Source of the DNA: Mycobacterium bourgelatii
GTDB lineage: Bacteria; Actinomycetota; Actinomycetes; Mycobacteriales; Mycobacteriaceae
Direction: 5' to 3'
Assembly (NCBI RefSeq): GCF_010723575.1
Contig: NZ_BLKZ01000001.1
Coordinates: 4,526,001-4,590,000 of the forward strand
DNA length: 64,000 nucleotides
The position numbers and the translations under genes were made by a program. The notes beneath the pieces were generated by a model. It ran no database searches, had not been told where the DNA came from, and saw only the letters and a program-made list of their open reading frames with translations. Shown here piece after piece: positions 42,027 to 50,664 of the stretch (position 1 is the stretch's first letter; every line of letters starts with the position of its first letter).

Positions 42027-42889
42027 TGACGCTCCGCGACGCCGAGTGCGGCTTGAGCGCGTTCTTCGTAGAACCGCCGTGCCGTGTGGTCGATGTCATC
42101 GAGAAACAGCTTGTCCGCACCGATTCTCTTGTTGAACCAACGCCTACCGCGCGCCCCCAGCATCGACACCAGCGGCCCGACGAGACGGGTTGGCTGCGGC
42201 AACGCCACGTAGGTGCGCGGCTTGTCCAGAGCGCCGACGACCGCCGCGGCTACCACCTCGGGCCCGACCGGTTTGCCCACTCCGGAGGACTTCGTCCCCG
42301 CGATCAGATCGGTCTGGGTGAAGGGCGGCAGCACCACGCTCACTTCGACTCCCCGCGAAGCGAATTCGTCGGCCATCGCCACGCTGAGCCCGACGACGCC
42401 GTACTTGGTTGCGGCGTAGACGACCTGTCCCGGAATCGCCATCACACCCGCCATCGAGGCGATGTTGACGATGTGGCCGCTACGCCGATCCACCATCTCG
42501 GGCAGTACCAGCTGACAGCCGTTGAGCACGCCATAAAGGTTCACCTCGAGAGCGGAGCGAATCGCCTGCTGCGACTGGTCGGTGAACGAGCCCACGGGCA
42601 TCACGCCCGCGTTGTTGATCAGCACGTCGATGCGCCCCCTGCCGTCGGCCCGGGCGTTGTCCAGGAAGTCGGCGAACGACCGACGGTCGGAGACGTCGAC
42701 CAAATGACCGTAAACCGAACCGACGGTGGCCAATTCGGCCACGGCGGCATCCAGCGCGGCCTGGTCGCGGTCTCCGATGACGACGCGCGCACCCCGGGCC
42801 AGCAGGGCGGCCGCCGTCGCGAAGCCGATACCTCGGGCCGCACCGGTGACGACGACTGTCCTGCCGATGACCTTATCCATTTGGGCCAT
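42023..42889 (-). CDS. Short-chain dehydrogenase/reductase (SDR)
   Basis: The start is set at ATG 42889, with an AAAGG ribosome binding site at 42896-42900; it overlaps the upstream LLM gene by 17 bp. A longer in-frame reading lies antiparallel to nothing useful and has no SDR homology. The 288-residue product has TGAARGIGFA, NNAGVMPVG, IASMAGVM and the active-site YAATK. A C-terminal extension with a hydrophobic VGPLVSMLGARGR segment suggests membrane association. It lies between an LLM gene and an extended SDR. Confidence 0.88.
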   Translation of the reverse strand: MAQMDKVIGRTVVVTGAARGIGFATAAALLARGARVVIGDRDQAALDAAVAELATVGSVYGHLVDVSDRRSFADFLDNARADGRGRIDVLINNAGVMPVGSFTDQSQQAIRSALEVNLYGVLNGCQLVLPEMVDRRSGHIVNIASMAGVMAIPGQVVYAATKYGVVGLSVAMADEFASRGVEVSVVLPPFTQTDLIAGTKSSGVGKPVGPEVVAAAVVGALDKPRTYVALPQPTRLVGPLVSMLGARGRRWFNKRIGADKLFLDDIDHTARRFYEERAQAALGVAERQ

Positions 42890-43931
42890 GTGGAACCTTT
42901 CTACCGCGCAACTCGTCGAGGATGCTCGCCACCGTCGACGCGGGCAAATCTCCTGGAAGGGCTGGCAACACGCGGTCGACCGCGCCGTCGCACCTGGTGC
43001 GCAGCGAGTCGGCGATCTGGTCAAGGGGAGCAACAACGGCGAAGGTCGCCAACACCTCGTCATCGATCAACGCGCCCATGGCATCCCACTCCCCTTGCCG
43101 GGACAACCGATGCAACTCCGTGTGCAGGTCGGCCCAGCCGTGCAGGTCCAGCACGTTGCGATAGGCGGGTGTCGACGCGTAGAAGGCGATCTGCTTCTTC
43201 GTGGCCGCGGCGGCGGCGGCCAACTCCGCGTCCGTGCGGCCGGTCACCACAAACACCGCGCACGTCACCGCGACGTCAGCACGCTCGCGACCGGCGTGCC
43301 GTACCCCGTCCAGCAATGCCGGCAGGGTCACCTCGTCCAGGTAGCGCCGAGTGGTGAACGCGTGCGCGATGACCCCGTCGGCTACCTCGCCGCACATCCG
43401 CGTCATCGCCGCACCGACGGCTGCCACGAAAACCTTTGGCAGCGGACCGGATAGCGGCTCGGGCGTGAACATCGGCGTCATGAGCTTGTGCGTGTAGAAA
43501 TCACCCTCGAAGCTCAGCCGGCCTCCGTTCTGCCAGCAGTCCCAAATTGCGCGCAGCGCCAGGACGTATTCGCGCATCCGTGCCACCGGCCGGCTCCAGG
43601 GCATGCTGAACCGCTTCTCGACGTGCGCGCGCACCTGTGTGCCCAGCCCAAGGATGAAACGGCCGCCGGAATAGGACTGCAGATCCCACGCGAGGTTGGC
43701 GACGGTCATCGGACTGCGCGCGAAAGCCACCGCAATGCTGGTACCCAACTCGATCTTCGACGTGTGCTCGGCGGCCAACAGCATTGGCAGAAACGGATCG
43801 TGGTTGATCTCGCCGGTCCAGCAGCCGTCGTAGCCGCGCCGTTCGACTTCGGCGGCGACCGTCGGTACCCGTCGGAGGTCCAGGGGAATGCCCCCGTCGA
43901 CCTTGATTCCGGCATTGGGCGGGGCAATCAT
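42873..43931 (-). CDS. LLM-class F420-dependent oxidoreductase
   Basis: The 352-residue protein starts at ATG 43931. It has IKVDGGIPLDL, RGYDGCWTGEINHDPFLPM and GRFILGLGTQVRAHVEKRF. It is a close paralogue of the protein at 27500-28522. Both copies head operons continuing with redox genes, which suggests duplication and specialisation. F420 use is inferred from family and organism. The upstream divergent spacer carries a TACTGTA motif. Confidence 0.89.
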   Translation of the reverse strand: MIAPPNAGIKVDGGIPLDLRRVPTVAAEVERRGYDGCWTGEINHDPFLPMLLAAEHTSKIELGTSIAVAFARSPMTVANLAWDLQSYSGGRFILGLGTQVRAHVEKRFSMPWSRPVARMREYVLALRAIWDCWQNGGRLSFEGDFYTHKLMTPMFTPEPLSGPLPKVFVAAVGAAMTRMCGEVADGVIAHAFTTRRYLDEVTLPALLDGVRHAGRERADVAVTCAVFVVTGRTDAELAAAAAATKKQIAFYASTPAYRNVLDLHGWADLHTELHRLSRQGEWDAMGALIDDEVLATFAVVAPLDQIADSLRTRCDGAVDRVLPALPGDLPASTVASILDELRGRKVPHGPNG

Positions 43932-43993
43932 CAGCAGAGCGGCACAGTTGTTCGCCGGTGACGCCGGTCACACCTGCCGCCCATGAACATGGA

Positions 43994-44006
43994 GGCTACT
44001 GTAACC
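43994..44006. promoter_or_regulatory. TAC(A/T)GTA motif, extended palindrome
   Basis: GGCTACTGTAACC is almost fully symmetrical about its centre (GG-TAC-N-GTA-CC), the best palindrome among the seven TAC(A/T)GTA sites. It lies in the spacer between the LLM gene (minus) and the lipocalin-like gene (plus). Confidence 0.5.
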
Positions 44007-44016
44007 AATTCGGTAG

Positions 44017-44038
44017 GGTCAACCGGGCCAGGTTGACC
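44017..44038. promoter_or_regulatory. GGTCAACC inverted repeat, candidate operator
   Basis: GGTCAACC (44017-44024) and GGTTGACC (44031-44038) form a perfect 8-bp inverted repeat with a 6-bp spacer. It lies 32 bp before the lipocalin-like start, near the TACTGTA site. A dimeric regulator site or a 5'-UTR hairpin would both fit. Confidence 0.45.
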
Positions 44039-44070
44039 TAGGCGAGCGGTAGCAGCGAACGGAGTGAGTG

Positions 44071-44460
44071 ATGAGCGATCTGCGTCAGGCCCTGCTGGGC
44101 GGTTGGTGGCTGGAGTCGTTCGTCACCCGGAATGAGGACACCGGTGAACAGCGGAACACGTTCGGCGAGCACCCGAGCGGCCTGATCCTCTACACCGCTG
44201 ACGGTCACATGTCCGCGCAATTGACGCCGGGCCCGGGCGCCGAATACATCTCCTACGGCGGCCGCTTCGATGTCGACGATGCGGCCGGGACGGTGCGCCA
44301 CGATGTTTCTATAGCGACAATGCCGGAGTTGTTGCAGCAGCCACTGTTTCGTCACGCTCGGGTCGACGGCGACCGGCTGACACTCTCGGCGAGCACGACC
44401 TCCGCGTCGGGCACGCGGCTGCACAGCACGCTGGTCTGGCGCCGCCGGGCCGACGGCTAG
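44071..44460 (+). CDS. Lipocalin-like domain protein
   Basis: ATG 44071 is preferred over GTG 44068 because GGAG (44061-44064) then sits 6 bp upstream. The 129-residue product matches the lipocalin-like (Lipocalin_5) small-protein pattern: LLGGWWLESFVTR, HPSGLILYTADGHMSAQL, then strands ending STLVWRRR. The family probably binds small hydrophobic ligands; its role is unknown. Its last 4 nt overlap the convergent P450 gene. It has no signal peptide, so it should be cytoplasmic. Confidence 0.82.
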   Translation: MSDLRQALLGGWWLESFVTRNEDTGEQRNTFGEHPSGLILYTADGHMSAQLTPGPGAEYISYGGRFDVDDAAGTVRHDVSIATMPELLQQPLFRHARVDGDRLTLSASTTSASGTRLHSTLVWRRRADG

Positions 44461-45662
44461 GGCAGTACCCGGACCGGCACGTTGCTCCAACCCGCTACGT
44501 TCTGCATGTTGACTCGTCTGCAGCCGGCCCAATCGACCTCGTAGCGGGGCATGAAATCGAGCATCCTGTCCAGTGCGATGGAGCTCTCCAGGCGCGCCAG
44601 CGCCGCTCCCAAACAACTGTGGATGCCGTAGCCAAGACCGAGATTCTGCGCTTGGGTGCGGTCGCGTTCGATGTCGAACACGTCCGGGTCGGTCCACGCC
44701 CGTTCATCCCGGTTGGCCGAACCCCCAACCAAGAACACGGGTTTGCCCGCCGGGATCGTCACACCGTGCAGCGTGACTTCACGGGTCGAGCGCCGCACGT
44801 TGTACTGCGCGGGCGCCTCGTAACGTAACAGTTCCTCCACGGCCAGCGGGATCTTGGCGCGGTCGTCCAGCAGCTTCTGCCACTGGTCGGGGTTCCTGGC
44901 GAACACCACTGCGGCGTTTCCGAGCAGCTTGGTGACGGTCTCTGCACCCGCGCCGCCCAACAACGTTGCGAACTCGGTAATTTCGATGTTGCTGAGCGGT
45001 GTCATCTCGCCGTCGTCGCGCTCGATCTCGGCCTGGATGAGCCTGCTCAACAAGTCGTCACCCAAGTTCTCGCGGCGCCGCTTGGTGAGGCGGTAATAGT
45101 AGATGGCCATGTCGACGGCGGACTTCAGGCCGGCCTCGCTCATCTCGACCTCGCCGGCGTCGCGGTGCAGTAGGTCGTCGATCCACAACCGGATCTGCTG
45201 GCGGTCCTGCTCCGGCACCCCCTGCAGGGTGGTCATCACATCGACGGGGAAAAGCGCCGAGAAGTCCTGGACGAAGTCGAAGCCGTCCGGATCGACAGCA
45301 GCGAGGAACTTGTCGACTGATTCCGTCACCAGCGGACGCAACGCCTGGATGGCGCGCGGGGTGAACACCTTGTTCAACAATCCGCGCATGCGACGATGTG
45401 CGGGCGGATCCATGGCGATGATCGACCCGTGCTCGGTGACATGGCCTTTGCGCACCTGAGCGAGATCCACCCCATAGGCCGACGAGTAAGTCTCGTGTTC
45501 CTTGAACGCCGCAGCCACATCCTCGTGGCGGGTCAATGCGTAGAAGTCGTACTCCTGGCTGTAATAGACGGGAGCTTCCGTCCGCATGCGCCGGTAAGTC
45601 TCGTACGGATTGTTGAAGAACTCGTCGGAGAAGGGGTCGAAAATCACTGTGGCAGTGGTCAT
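44457..45662 (-). CDS. Cytochrome P450
   Basis: The 401-residue P450 starts at ATG 45662. The I-helix is GGAGAETVTK, in which the usual AGxDTT acid-alcohol pair appears as AGAET-V. The ExxR motif is EELLRY and the heme loop is LGYGIHSCLGAALARLE. It stands alone, divergent from the Ltp-type thiolase gene across a 156-bp spacer holding a TACAGTA motif. As with the other P450s, no ferredoxin is encoded nearby. The family number is not assigned. Confidence 0.93.
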   Translation of the reverse strand: MTTATVIFDPFSDEFFNNPYETYRRMRTEAPVYYSQEYDFYALTRHEDVAAAFKEHETYSSAYGVDLAQVRKGHVTEHGSIIAMDPPAHRRMRGLLNKVFTPRAIQALRPLVTESVDKFLAAVDPDGFDFVQDFSALFPVDVMTTLQGVPEQDRQQIRLWIDDLLHRDAGEVEMSEAGLKSAVDMAIYYYRLTKRRRENLGDDLLSRLIQAEIERDDGEMTPLSNIEITEFATLLGGAGAETVTKLLGNAAVVFARNPDQWQKLLDDRAKIPLAVEELLRYEAPAQYNVRRSTREVTLHGVTIPAGKPVFLVGGSANRDERAWTDPDVFDIERDRTQAQNLGLGYGIHSCLGAALARLESSIALDRMLDFMPRYEVDWAGCRRVNMQNVAGWSNVPVRVLP

Positions 45663-45770
45663 GACGCCGCCCCTCTGGTGCTGATGTCGCCGACCGGCAC
45701 GTCGAACGTCGTCATCTCATAGCCTTTCCCGGCCACACGACACCCATTCGGCACGATCAACGGTAATGGT

Positions 45771-45777
45771 TACAGTA
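45771..45777. promoter_or_regulatory. TAC(A/T)GTA motif between P450 and Ltp genes
   Basis: TACAGTA lies within AATGGTTACAGTATTATAG, 42 bp before the thiolase start. TATTAT just downstream is an alternative -10. Confidence 0.5.
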
Positions 45778-45818
45778 TTATAGACATTTATCTTTGCGGG
45801 CATAGCGGGAGGCGCAGT

Positions 45819-46964
45819 GTGAATGAAGTAGCCGTCATTGGCGTAGGCCTCCACCCCTTCGGGCGATTCGAGGGGAAGACCGCCATGCAAATGGGCGTCG
45901 AGGCGATCTTCGCCGCGGTGGCCGACGCCGGCGTGCGATGGTCCGATATTCAGGCGGCCACCGGCGGCAGCTGGACCGTCGCCAACCCGGACGCCATCGT
46001 CGCGATGGTGGGGCTGACCGGCATACCCTTCACCAACGTCTTCAATGCCTGCGCCACGGCGGCCAGCGCCGTCAAGGCGTGTGCCGACGGAATTCGACTG
46101 GGCGACTACGACATCGGCATCGCCGTCGGCTTGGACAAGCATCCACGGGGTGCTTTCACCGAAGATCCCGCACTGGTCGGGATGCCGCGCTGGTACGCCG
46201 AGAACGGCCAGTACCTCACCACTCAGTTCTTCGGCATGAAGGCCAATCGCTACCTGCACGACCACGGCATCTCCCAACGGACGCTGGCCAAGGTGGCGGC
46301 GAAGAACTTCCGCAACGGTGCGTTGAATCCGAATGCGTTCCGGCGCAAGCCAATACCCGAAGACGACATCCTCAACTCAGCGATGCTGAACTATCCGCTC
46401 ACCCAGTACATGTTCTGCGCTCCGGATGAGGGTGCCGCGGCTGCGGTGCTGTGCCGGGCCGACATCGCCCATCGCTACTCCGACAAGCCGGTGTACTTGA
46501 AGGCGATCGAACTGCGCACCCGCAAGTACGGCGCGTACGAGGTGAACACCACCTTCGCCCCGGTCGACGAGGACGTCTCCCCCACCGTCTACGCCGCCCG
46601 GGCCGCATTCGAAAAGGCCGGTGTCAGCCCGGATGACGTCGACGTGATCCAACTGCAGGACACCGATGCCGGCGCCGAAATAATCCACATGGCCGAGTGC
46701 GGCTTCTGCACCGACGGAGACCAGGAGAAGCTGTTGGCCGACGGCGCCACCGAAATCGGGGGTGCGATGCCGATCAACACCGACGGCGGACTGATCGCCA
46801 ATGGCGAGCCCATCGGCGCGTCGGGTCTGCGCCAGATTCACGAGATCGTCAGGCAATTGCGTGGCCAAGCCGGCGATCGCCAGGTTCCGGGCGAACCCAA
46901 GGTGGGCTTCACCCAGCTTTACGGGGCGCCCGGTACGTCGGCCGCAACGATTCTCACCACCTGA
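45819..46964 (+). CDS. Ltp/SCP-x-type thiolase-like protein
   Basis: The 381-residue protein starts at GTG 45819 after GGGAGG. It has the thiolase fold of lipid-transfer proteins: nucleophile C78 in FNACATAASA, a PIGASGLRQIHE segment and C-terminal LYGAPGTSAATIL. In steroid side-chain degradation, Ltp proteins act as thiolases or, with a DUF35 partner, as retro-aldolases. No DUF35 gene lies beside it. It is transcribed alone from a promoter region shared with the P450. Carbon-carbon cleavage of a CoA-bound intermediate is the likely role. Confidence 0.9.
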   Translation: MNEVAVIGVGLHPFGRFEGKTAMQMGVEAIFAAVADAGVRWSDIQAATGGSWTVANPDAIVAMVGLTGIPFTNVFNACATAASAVKACADGIRLGDYDIGIAVGLDKHPRGAFTEDPALVGMPRWYAENGQYLTTQFFGMKANRYLHDHGISQRTLAKVAAKNFRNGALNPNAFRRKPIPEDDILNSAMLNYPLTQYMFCAPDEGAAAAVLCRADIAHRYSDKPVYLKAIELRTRKYGAYEVNTTFAPVDEDVSPTVYAARAAFEKAGVSPDDVDVIQLQDTDAGAEIIHMAECGFCTDGDQEKLLADGATEIGGAMPINTDGGLIANGEPIGASGLRQIHEIVRQLRGQAGDRQVPGEPKVGFTQLYGAPGTSAATILTT

Positions 46965-46978
46965 CAGATCTCAACCGC

Positions 46979-47037
46979 CGAGCAGACATCAGCGCTCCCA
47001 AAAGTTACTGTTTAACCGGGGATTTTGCGTCTGCTCG
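46979..47037. repeat. Intergenic palindromic element (CGAGCAGAC ends)
   Basis: CGAGCAGAC (46979-46987) and GTCTGCTCG (47029-47037) enclose 41 bp. The right side reads TTTTGCGTCTGCTCGCG, close to the arm of the 36424 element, while the left arm has decayed. It lies between the thiolase and kinase genes. Confidence 0.85.
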
Positions 47038-47102
47038 CGAGGGAATGGGCGGCGCCGGTCTACGATTTTTCTGCCGGGGTACCTGGACGCAGGAGAACAG
47101 CG

Positions 47103-49451
47103 ATGAGCGACGGCACGGCACCAACGATCGGCAGCCGCTTTGGGCCCTATGTGCTCAAGCGGATTCTCGGTAGCGGCGGTATGGGCACGGTCTACGAAGC
47201 CGAAGACACCGTCATGGACCGGACAGTCGCGCTGAAGCTCATCTCGGGTGACTACGCCCAGAACGAGGACTACCGGCGGCGACTGCAGCGCGAAGCGCGC
47301 ATCGCGGGACGACTGCAGGATCCACATGTTGTACCGATTCACGCCACCGGCGAGATCGACGGACACCTCTACGTCGATATGCGGCTGATCAATGGCATCG
47401 ACTTGGACACGATGTTGCAGAACGGGCCGCTGCCGCCGGCGAAGGCGGTGTCCGTCGTGCGGCAGATCGCCTCGGCGCTGGATGCCGCACACGCCGCAGG
47501 AGTGCTGCATCGCGACGTCAAGCCCGCGAACATCTTGATCACGGCGGATGACTTCGCCTATCTGGTGGATTTCGGAATCGCCAACGCCGCCACCGAGCAG
47601 CGGGTGACGCAGCTGGGTGACGTGCTGGGCACCTGGGCGTACATGGCTCCGGAACGGTTCAGGGGCGACGCGGCCCAGGTCACCCCCAGGGCCGACACCT
47701 ACGCCCTGGCGTGCGTGCTGTTCGAAGCCATCTCCGGGGCTCCACCGTTCTCCGGCGACACCGCGAGTCTGGTCGGTGCCCACCTGTCCGAGCCGGTGCC
47801 TCGGGTCAGTGCGCGATTGGGGCTGCCGCCGGCGTTGGACGACGTGATCGCCCGCGGCATGGCAAAACGACCGGAAGATCGATACGCGACCAGCGGTGAC
47901 TTCGCCCGGGCGGCGGAGGAGGCGCTGGCCTCCCTGGGCGGCAGAACGGATACGTTCACCGTCCCGGCCGCGACGGTTCCCAGCGCGACTCCGACCGCCG
48001 CGGCGCCGGGCCCACCGGGTTCACCCGGACAGCAGACGCCCCCGCCGTTCCAGGCGGGCCGGCCGGCTCAGCCGGGCCGGCCTTCCCAGCCACCGATTGC
48101 ACCCGGCCCGCAGTGGGTCCCGCCTCCAGGTCAGTACGGCCACCCGTCCGGGCCGCTGTCCGGTCCCGCGCCCATCCCCGTCTCCGGTCCTTGGGCGCAG
48201 CACCCGCCGCCCCCGGCCCCGAAGCGAACTCGCTGGATCCTCGTTGCCGCAGCGATTTTCCTGGTCATGGCCGTGGCGGCCGGATTCGGCATCTGGGCAT
48301 TGACCGGTGGCGACGAATCCACCACTAAGACCGCCGTCGACCTCAGCAGACTCGACGTCGGCAGCTACAACACCAAGCCACGGCCCCTGCCGGGCCCCAC
48401 CACAACCGAGCAGGGCAAGTTTCTCGAGGCCTATCGCCTAGCCGAAGGCGTGGTTAATCCATACGACGTCGACCCCGTGCTGGATCACGTCTACGGCAGC
48501 GCAACCCCCGACCCGGCGGCAGCGGCCACCACCATCTCCGGCACCGGCACTCCGCTGACTCAACCTGTGCTCGAGAAATACGGCATGATCACCGCGTACA
48601 TCGTCCAGGGCGTCTCGAAGCGGATCCAGGATTTTGCCCGAGAGAAGTTCGGCGACGTCCTGTTGGTCATGGTGACGAGCTTCCCCAATGACGACGCCGC
48701 CGCCAAGGCCGCCGCCGAGATGGATGCCGTCGACTTCGCCGTCAACAGCGAAAACCGGCCCGCCCAAATCCCCGGCCATGCAAAGGCCAAGGCACACTAT
48801 CGGCCTGGTTCCCCGTCGATCGGTGCGACCATGCCTTCGGGACGGCTGGTTGTCTCTGTGATCGTTCGCAGCGACGAAAACGACAATGTGGCGTTCTTGA
48901 CCCAGCGGGTGAAGCGGACCTTGGACCTGCAGACACCGTTGATGGACAAGGTCATCCCGTCTGTGGCCATCGGAGTCACTTCGCTGCCGCTAGACCCCGA
49001 TCGAATGCTCAGTCGGCTATTCGTCCCGGCCGAGCAACCACAGGTATCGAGCACCTTCGGCAGCATGGGTCCCCACGCGGCCAACTTCTGCGCCGACAGC
49101 CCAGTCCGCAAAGACGGGCTGTTCGAGCAGGCCGACGTCGACCGCTGCGCATTCAGCACCGAGGGCCAACTGCTGCGGGCTCGTGACGAGGCATCCGCAA
49201 AAGCATTGCTGCCCAAAATCATTGACGCGGTCCGCGCCGAATACATCGACCATGACGTGGCTTCGCCCAAGGCACTGAGCGACGCCCGCTGCGTCGAGCA
49301 GAAGGCGGAAATCGTGGCCGACAACGCCAATGGGCGCTTCGTATGTTTCGTATCGTTCGGCCGCTACATCGGCTCGGTGTGGAGTAACGAAGAGAAGGAC
49401 GCCCAGCAGCGGGCCGCTGCTCAGTACGCGATCTTGGTCAACAGCGCCTAA
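47103..49451 (+). CDS. Receptor-type Ser/Thr protein kinase
   Basis: The start is ATG 47103, giving 782 residues. The cytoplasmic kinase domain (about 13-275) has glycine loop GSGGMGTVYEAED, K45, catalytic H136-R137-D138, DFG 156-158 and an activation loop with T168 and T177. A proline-rich linker (about 288-374) leads to a transmembrane helix (about 378-400). An extracellular domain of about 380 residues follows with four Cys near its end, which could form two disulfides. No PASTA repeats are present. It lies between the thiolase and the 6-gene minus-strand operon. The ligand and substrates are unknown. Confidence 0.92.
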   Translation: MSDGTAPTIGSRFGPYVLKRILGSGGMGTVYEAEDTVMDRTVALKLISGDYAQNEDYRRRLQREARIAGRLQDPHVVPIHATGEIDGHLYVDMRLINGIDLDTMLQNGPLPPAKAVSVVRQIASALDAAHAAGVLHRDVKPANILITADDFAYLVDFGIANAATEQRVTQLGDVLGTWAYMAPERFRGDAAQVTPRADTYALACVLFEAISGAPPFSGDTASLVGAHLSEPVPRVSARLGLPPALDDVIARGMAKRPEDRYATSGDFARAAEEALASLGGRTDTFTVPAATVPSATPTAAAPGPPGSPGQQTPPPFQAGRPAQPGRPSQPPIAPGPQWVPPPGQYGHPSGPLSGPAPIPVSGPWAQHPPPPAPKRTRWILVAAAIFLVMAVAAGFGIWALTGGDESTTKTAVDLSRLDVGSYNTKPRPLPGPTTTEQGKFLEAYRLAEGVVNPYDVDPVLDHVYGSATPDPAAAATTISGTGTPLTQPVLEKYGMITAYIVQGVSKRIQDFAREKFGDVLLVMVTSFPNDDAAAKAAAEMDAVDFAVNSENRPAQIPGHAKAKAHYRPGSPSIGATMPSGRLVVSVIVRSDENDNVAFLTQRVKRTLDLQTPLMDKVIPSVAIGVTSLPLDPDRMLSRLFVPAEQPQVSSTFGSMGPHAANFCADSPVRKDGLFEQADVDRCAFSTEGQLLRARDEASAKALLPKIIDAVRAEYIDHDVASPKALSDARCVEQKAEIVADNANGRFVCFVSFGRYIGSVWSNEEKDAQQRAAAQYAILVNSA

Positions 49452-49461
49452 GCGGCTGCCG

Positions 49462-50664
49462 CTAACGGGAGATCTTCTTGACCGGCGGCGAGTAGTTCGG
49501 CTTGCCCAGCCCGAGCACATGCTGGGCGATCATGTTGCGGAACACTTCGAGGGTGCCGCCGTAGATGCCCGCGAGCGGAGCAAACCGGTAGAGGTACTCC
49601 GACGCGCCATTGTCGGCGGCGCCCTCGGTCTCGATGGGCAACACCGATGCGGGGCCGGCAAGGTCCATCAGCTCGGGACCGATGTCGCGCATGGTCTGCG
49701 CCTGGGCGACCCTGCCGAAGATGCTCGGTGTGGACAGCGCCGCCTCCAGGCGCGCGGCGCTGCGGCCCAGCCGGTATGCGACGGACCCGTCGTCGATCCG
49801 ACGCTCCCCGTCCGGGCCCGGTCGGCCCACCAAAGCCGCCACGGCGTCGACTGCGGCGGACATGAAACCCGCCTGGTGCTGCATGATTGCGACGTCTTGC
49901 AACCCGTCCGGAGCTGCGGAGACGGCACCGTGCTCGGCGTCCAACGGGCCGCGCAACACCCTCCAGCCGCCGTTGACCTCCCCGAGTAGATATTTGTCGT
50001 CGACCCGCACGTCGCTGTAGTACACGATGTTGGTCCGGTCGCCGTCGACGGTGCGAATGCCTTGGATCTCGATGCCGGGCAGATCGAGCGGGACCAGAAA
50101 CATGGTCAGGCTCTTGTGTTTTGGCGCATCCGGGTCGGTGTTGGTGATGAGGAACACGTACTGGCAGTTGTGCGCGCCGGTGGTGAACATCTTCGAGCCA
50201 TTGATGATCCAGCTCGACCCATCCGCCTCCCGCACCGCCCTCGTCTTGCAGGTGGCGATGTCGGACCCGCCCTCGGGTTCGGTGTATCCCAAGCACATTC
50301 GGACATGTCCGCTGAAAACCTTGGGCAGCACCTCTTCGACGAGTTCGGGCTTGCCGAACTCGGCCACCGCCCGAGCCACCATGGCCGTCGTGCCCCAGGT
50401 CACCCACGGCGTATGCACACGACGCTTTTCCAACTCCCAGATCCGGCGGCGGACCCGGCTGAATCCCCCCTCGGAAGAGGGCTTCCACTCCTTTTCCAGG
50501 AACCCCTTCGCGCCGATCGCCAGGTGCACGCCCTCGTCGAAATTGTCGCCGGTCTCCCGGTCCCGCCGACGAACCTCGTCGGTGACGTGTTCGGCGAGGA
50601 AGGCGCGCACCTCGGCGAGAAACGCCTGGTCGTCGTCGTCGAGTTCAACCCGCGAGAAATCCAT
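49462..50664 (-). CDS. Acyl-CoA dehydrogenase, catalytic-type subunit (fourth pair)
   Basis: The start is ATG 50664, sharing one base with the stop of the upstream gene (TGATG), giving 400 residues. Motifs are LGYTEPEGGSDIATCKTRA, KMFTTGAHNCQYV and YGGTLEVFRNMIAQHVLG with the catalytic Glu. It is the last gene of the operon beginning at 56329. The neighbour 50664-51707 lacks the Glu motif and is its likely heteromeric partner. It is convergent with the kinase gene, with 10 bp between stops. Confidence 0.92.
   Translation of the reverse strand: MDFSRVELDDDDQAFLAEVRAFLAEHVTDEVRRRDRETGDNFDEGVHLAIGAKGFLEKEWKPSSEGGFSRVRRRIWELEKRRVHTPWVTWGTTAMVARAVAEFGKPELVEEVLPKVFSGHVRMCLGYTEPEGGSDIATCKTRAVREADGSSWIINGSKMFTTGAHNCQYVFLITNTDPDAPKHKSLTMFLVPLDLPGIEIQGIRTVDGDRTNIVYYSDVRVDDKYLLGEVNGGWRVLRGPLDAEHGAVSAAPDGLQDVAIMQHQAGFMSAAVDAVAALVGRPGPDGERRIDDGSVAYRLGRSAARLEAALSTPSIFGRVAQAQTMRDIGPELMDLAGPASVLPIETEGAADNGASEYLYRFAPLAGIYGGTLEVFRNMIAQHVLGLGKPNYSPPVKKISR

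Noticed and set aside
46979..47037. Small RNA gene in the thiolase-kinase gap
   Set aside because: The only structure is the dispersed palindrome. There is no promoter or terminator pattern that would mark an RNA gene.
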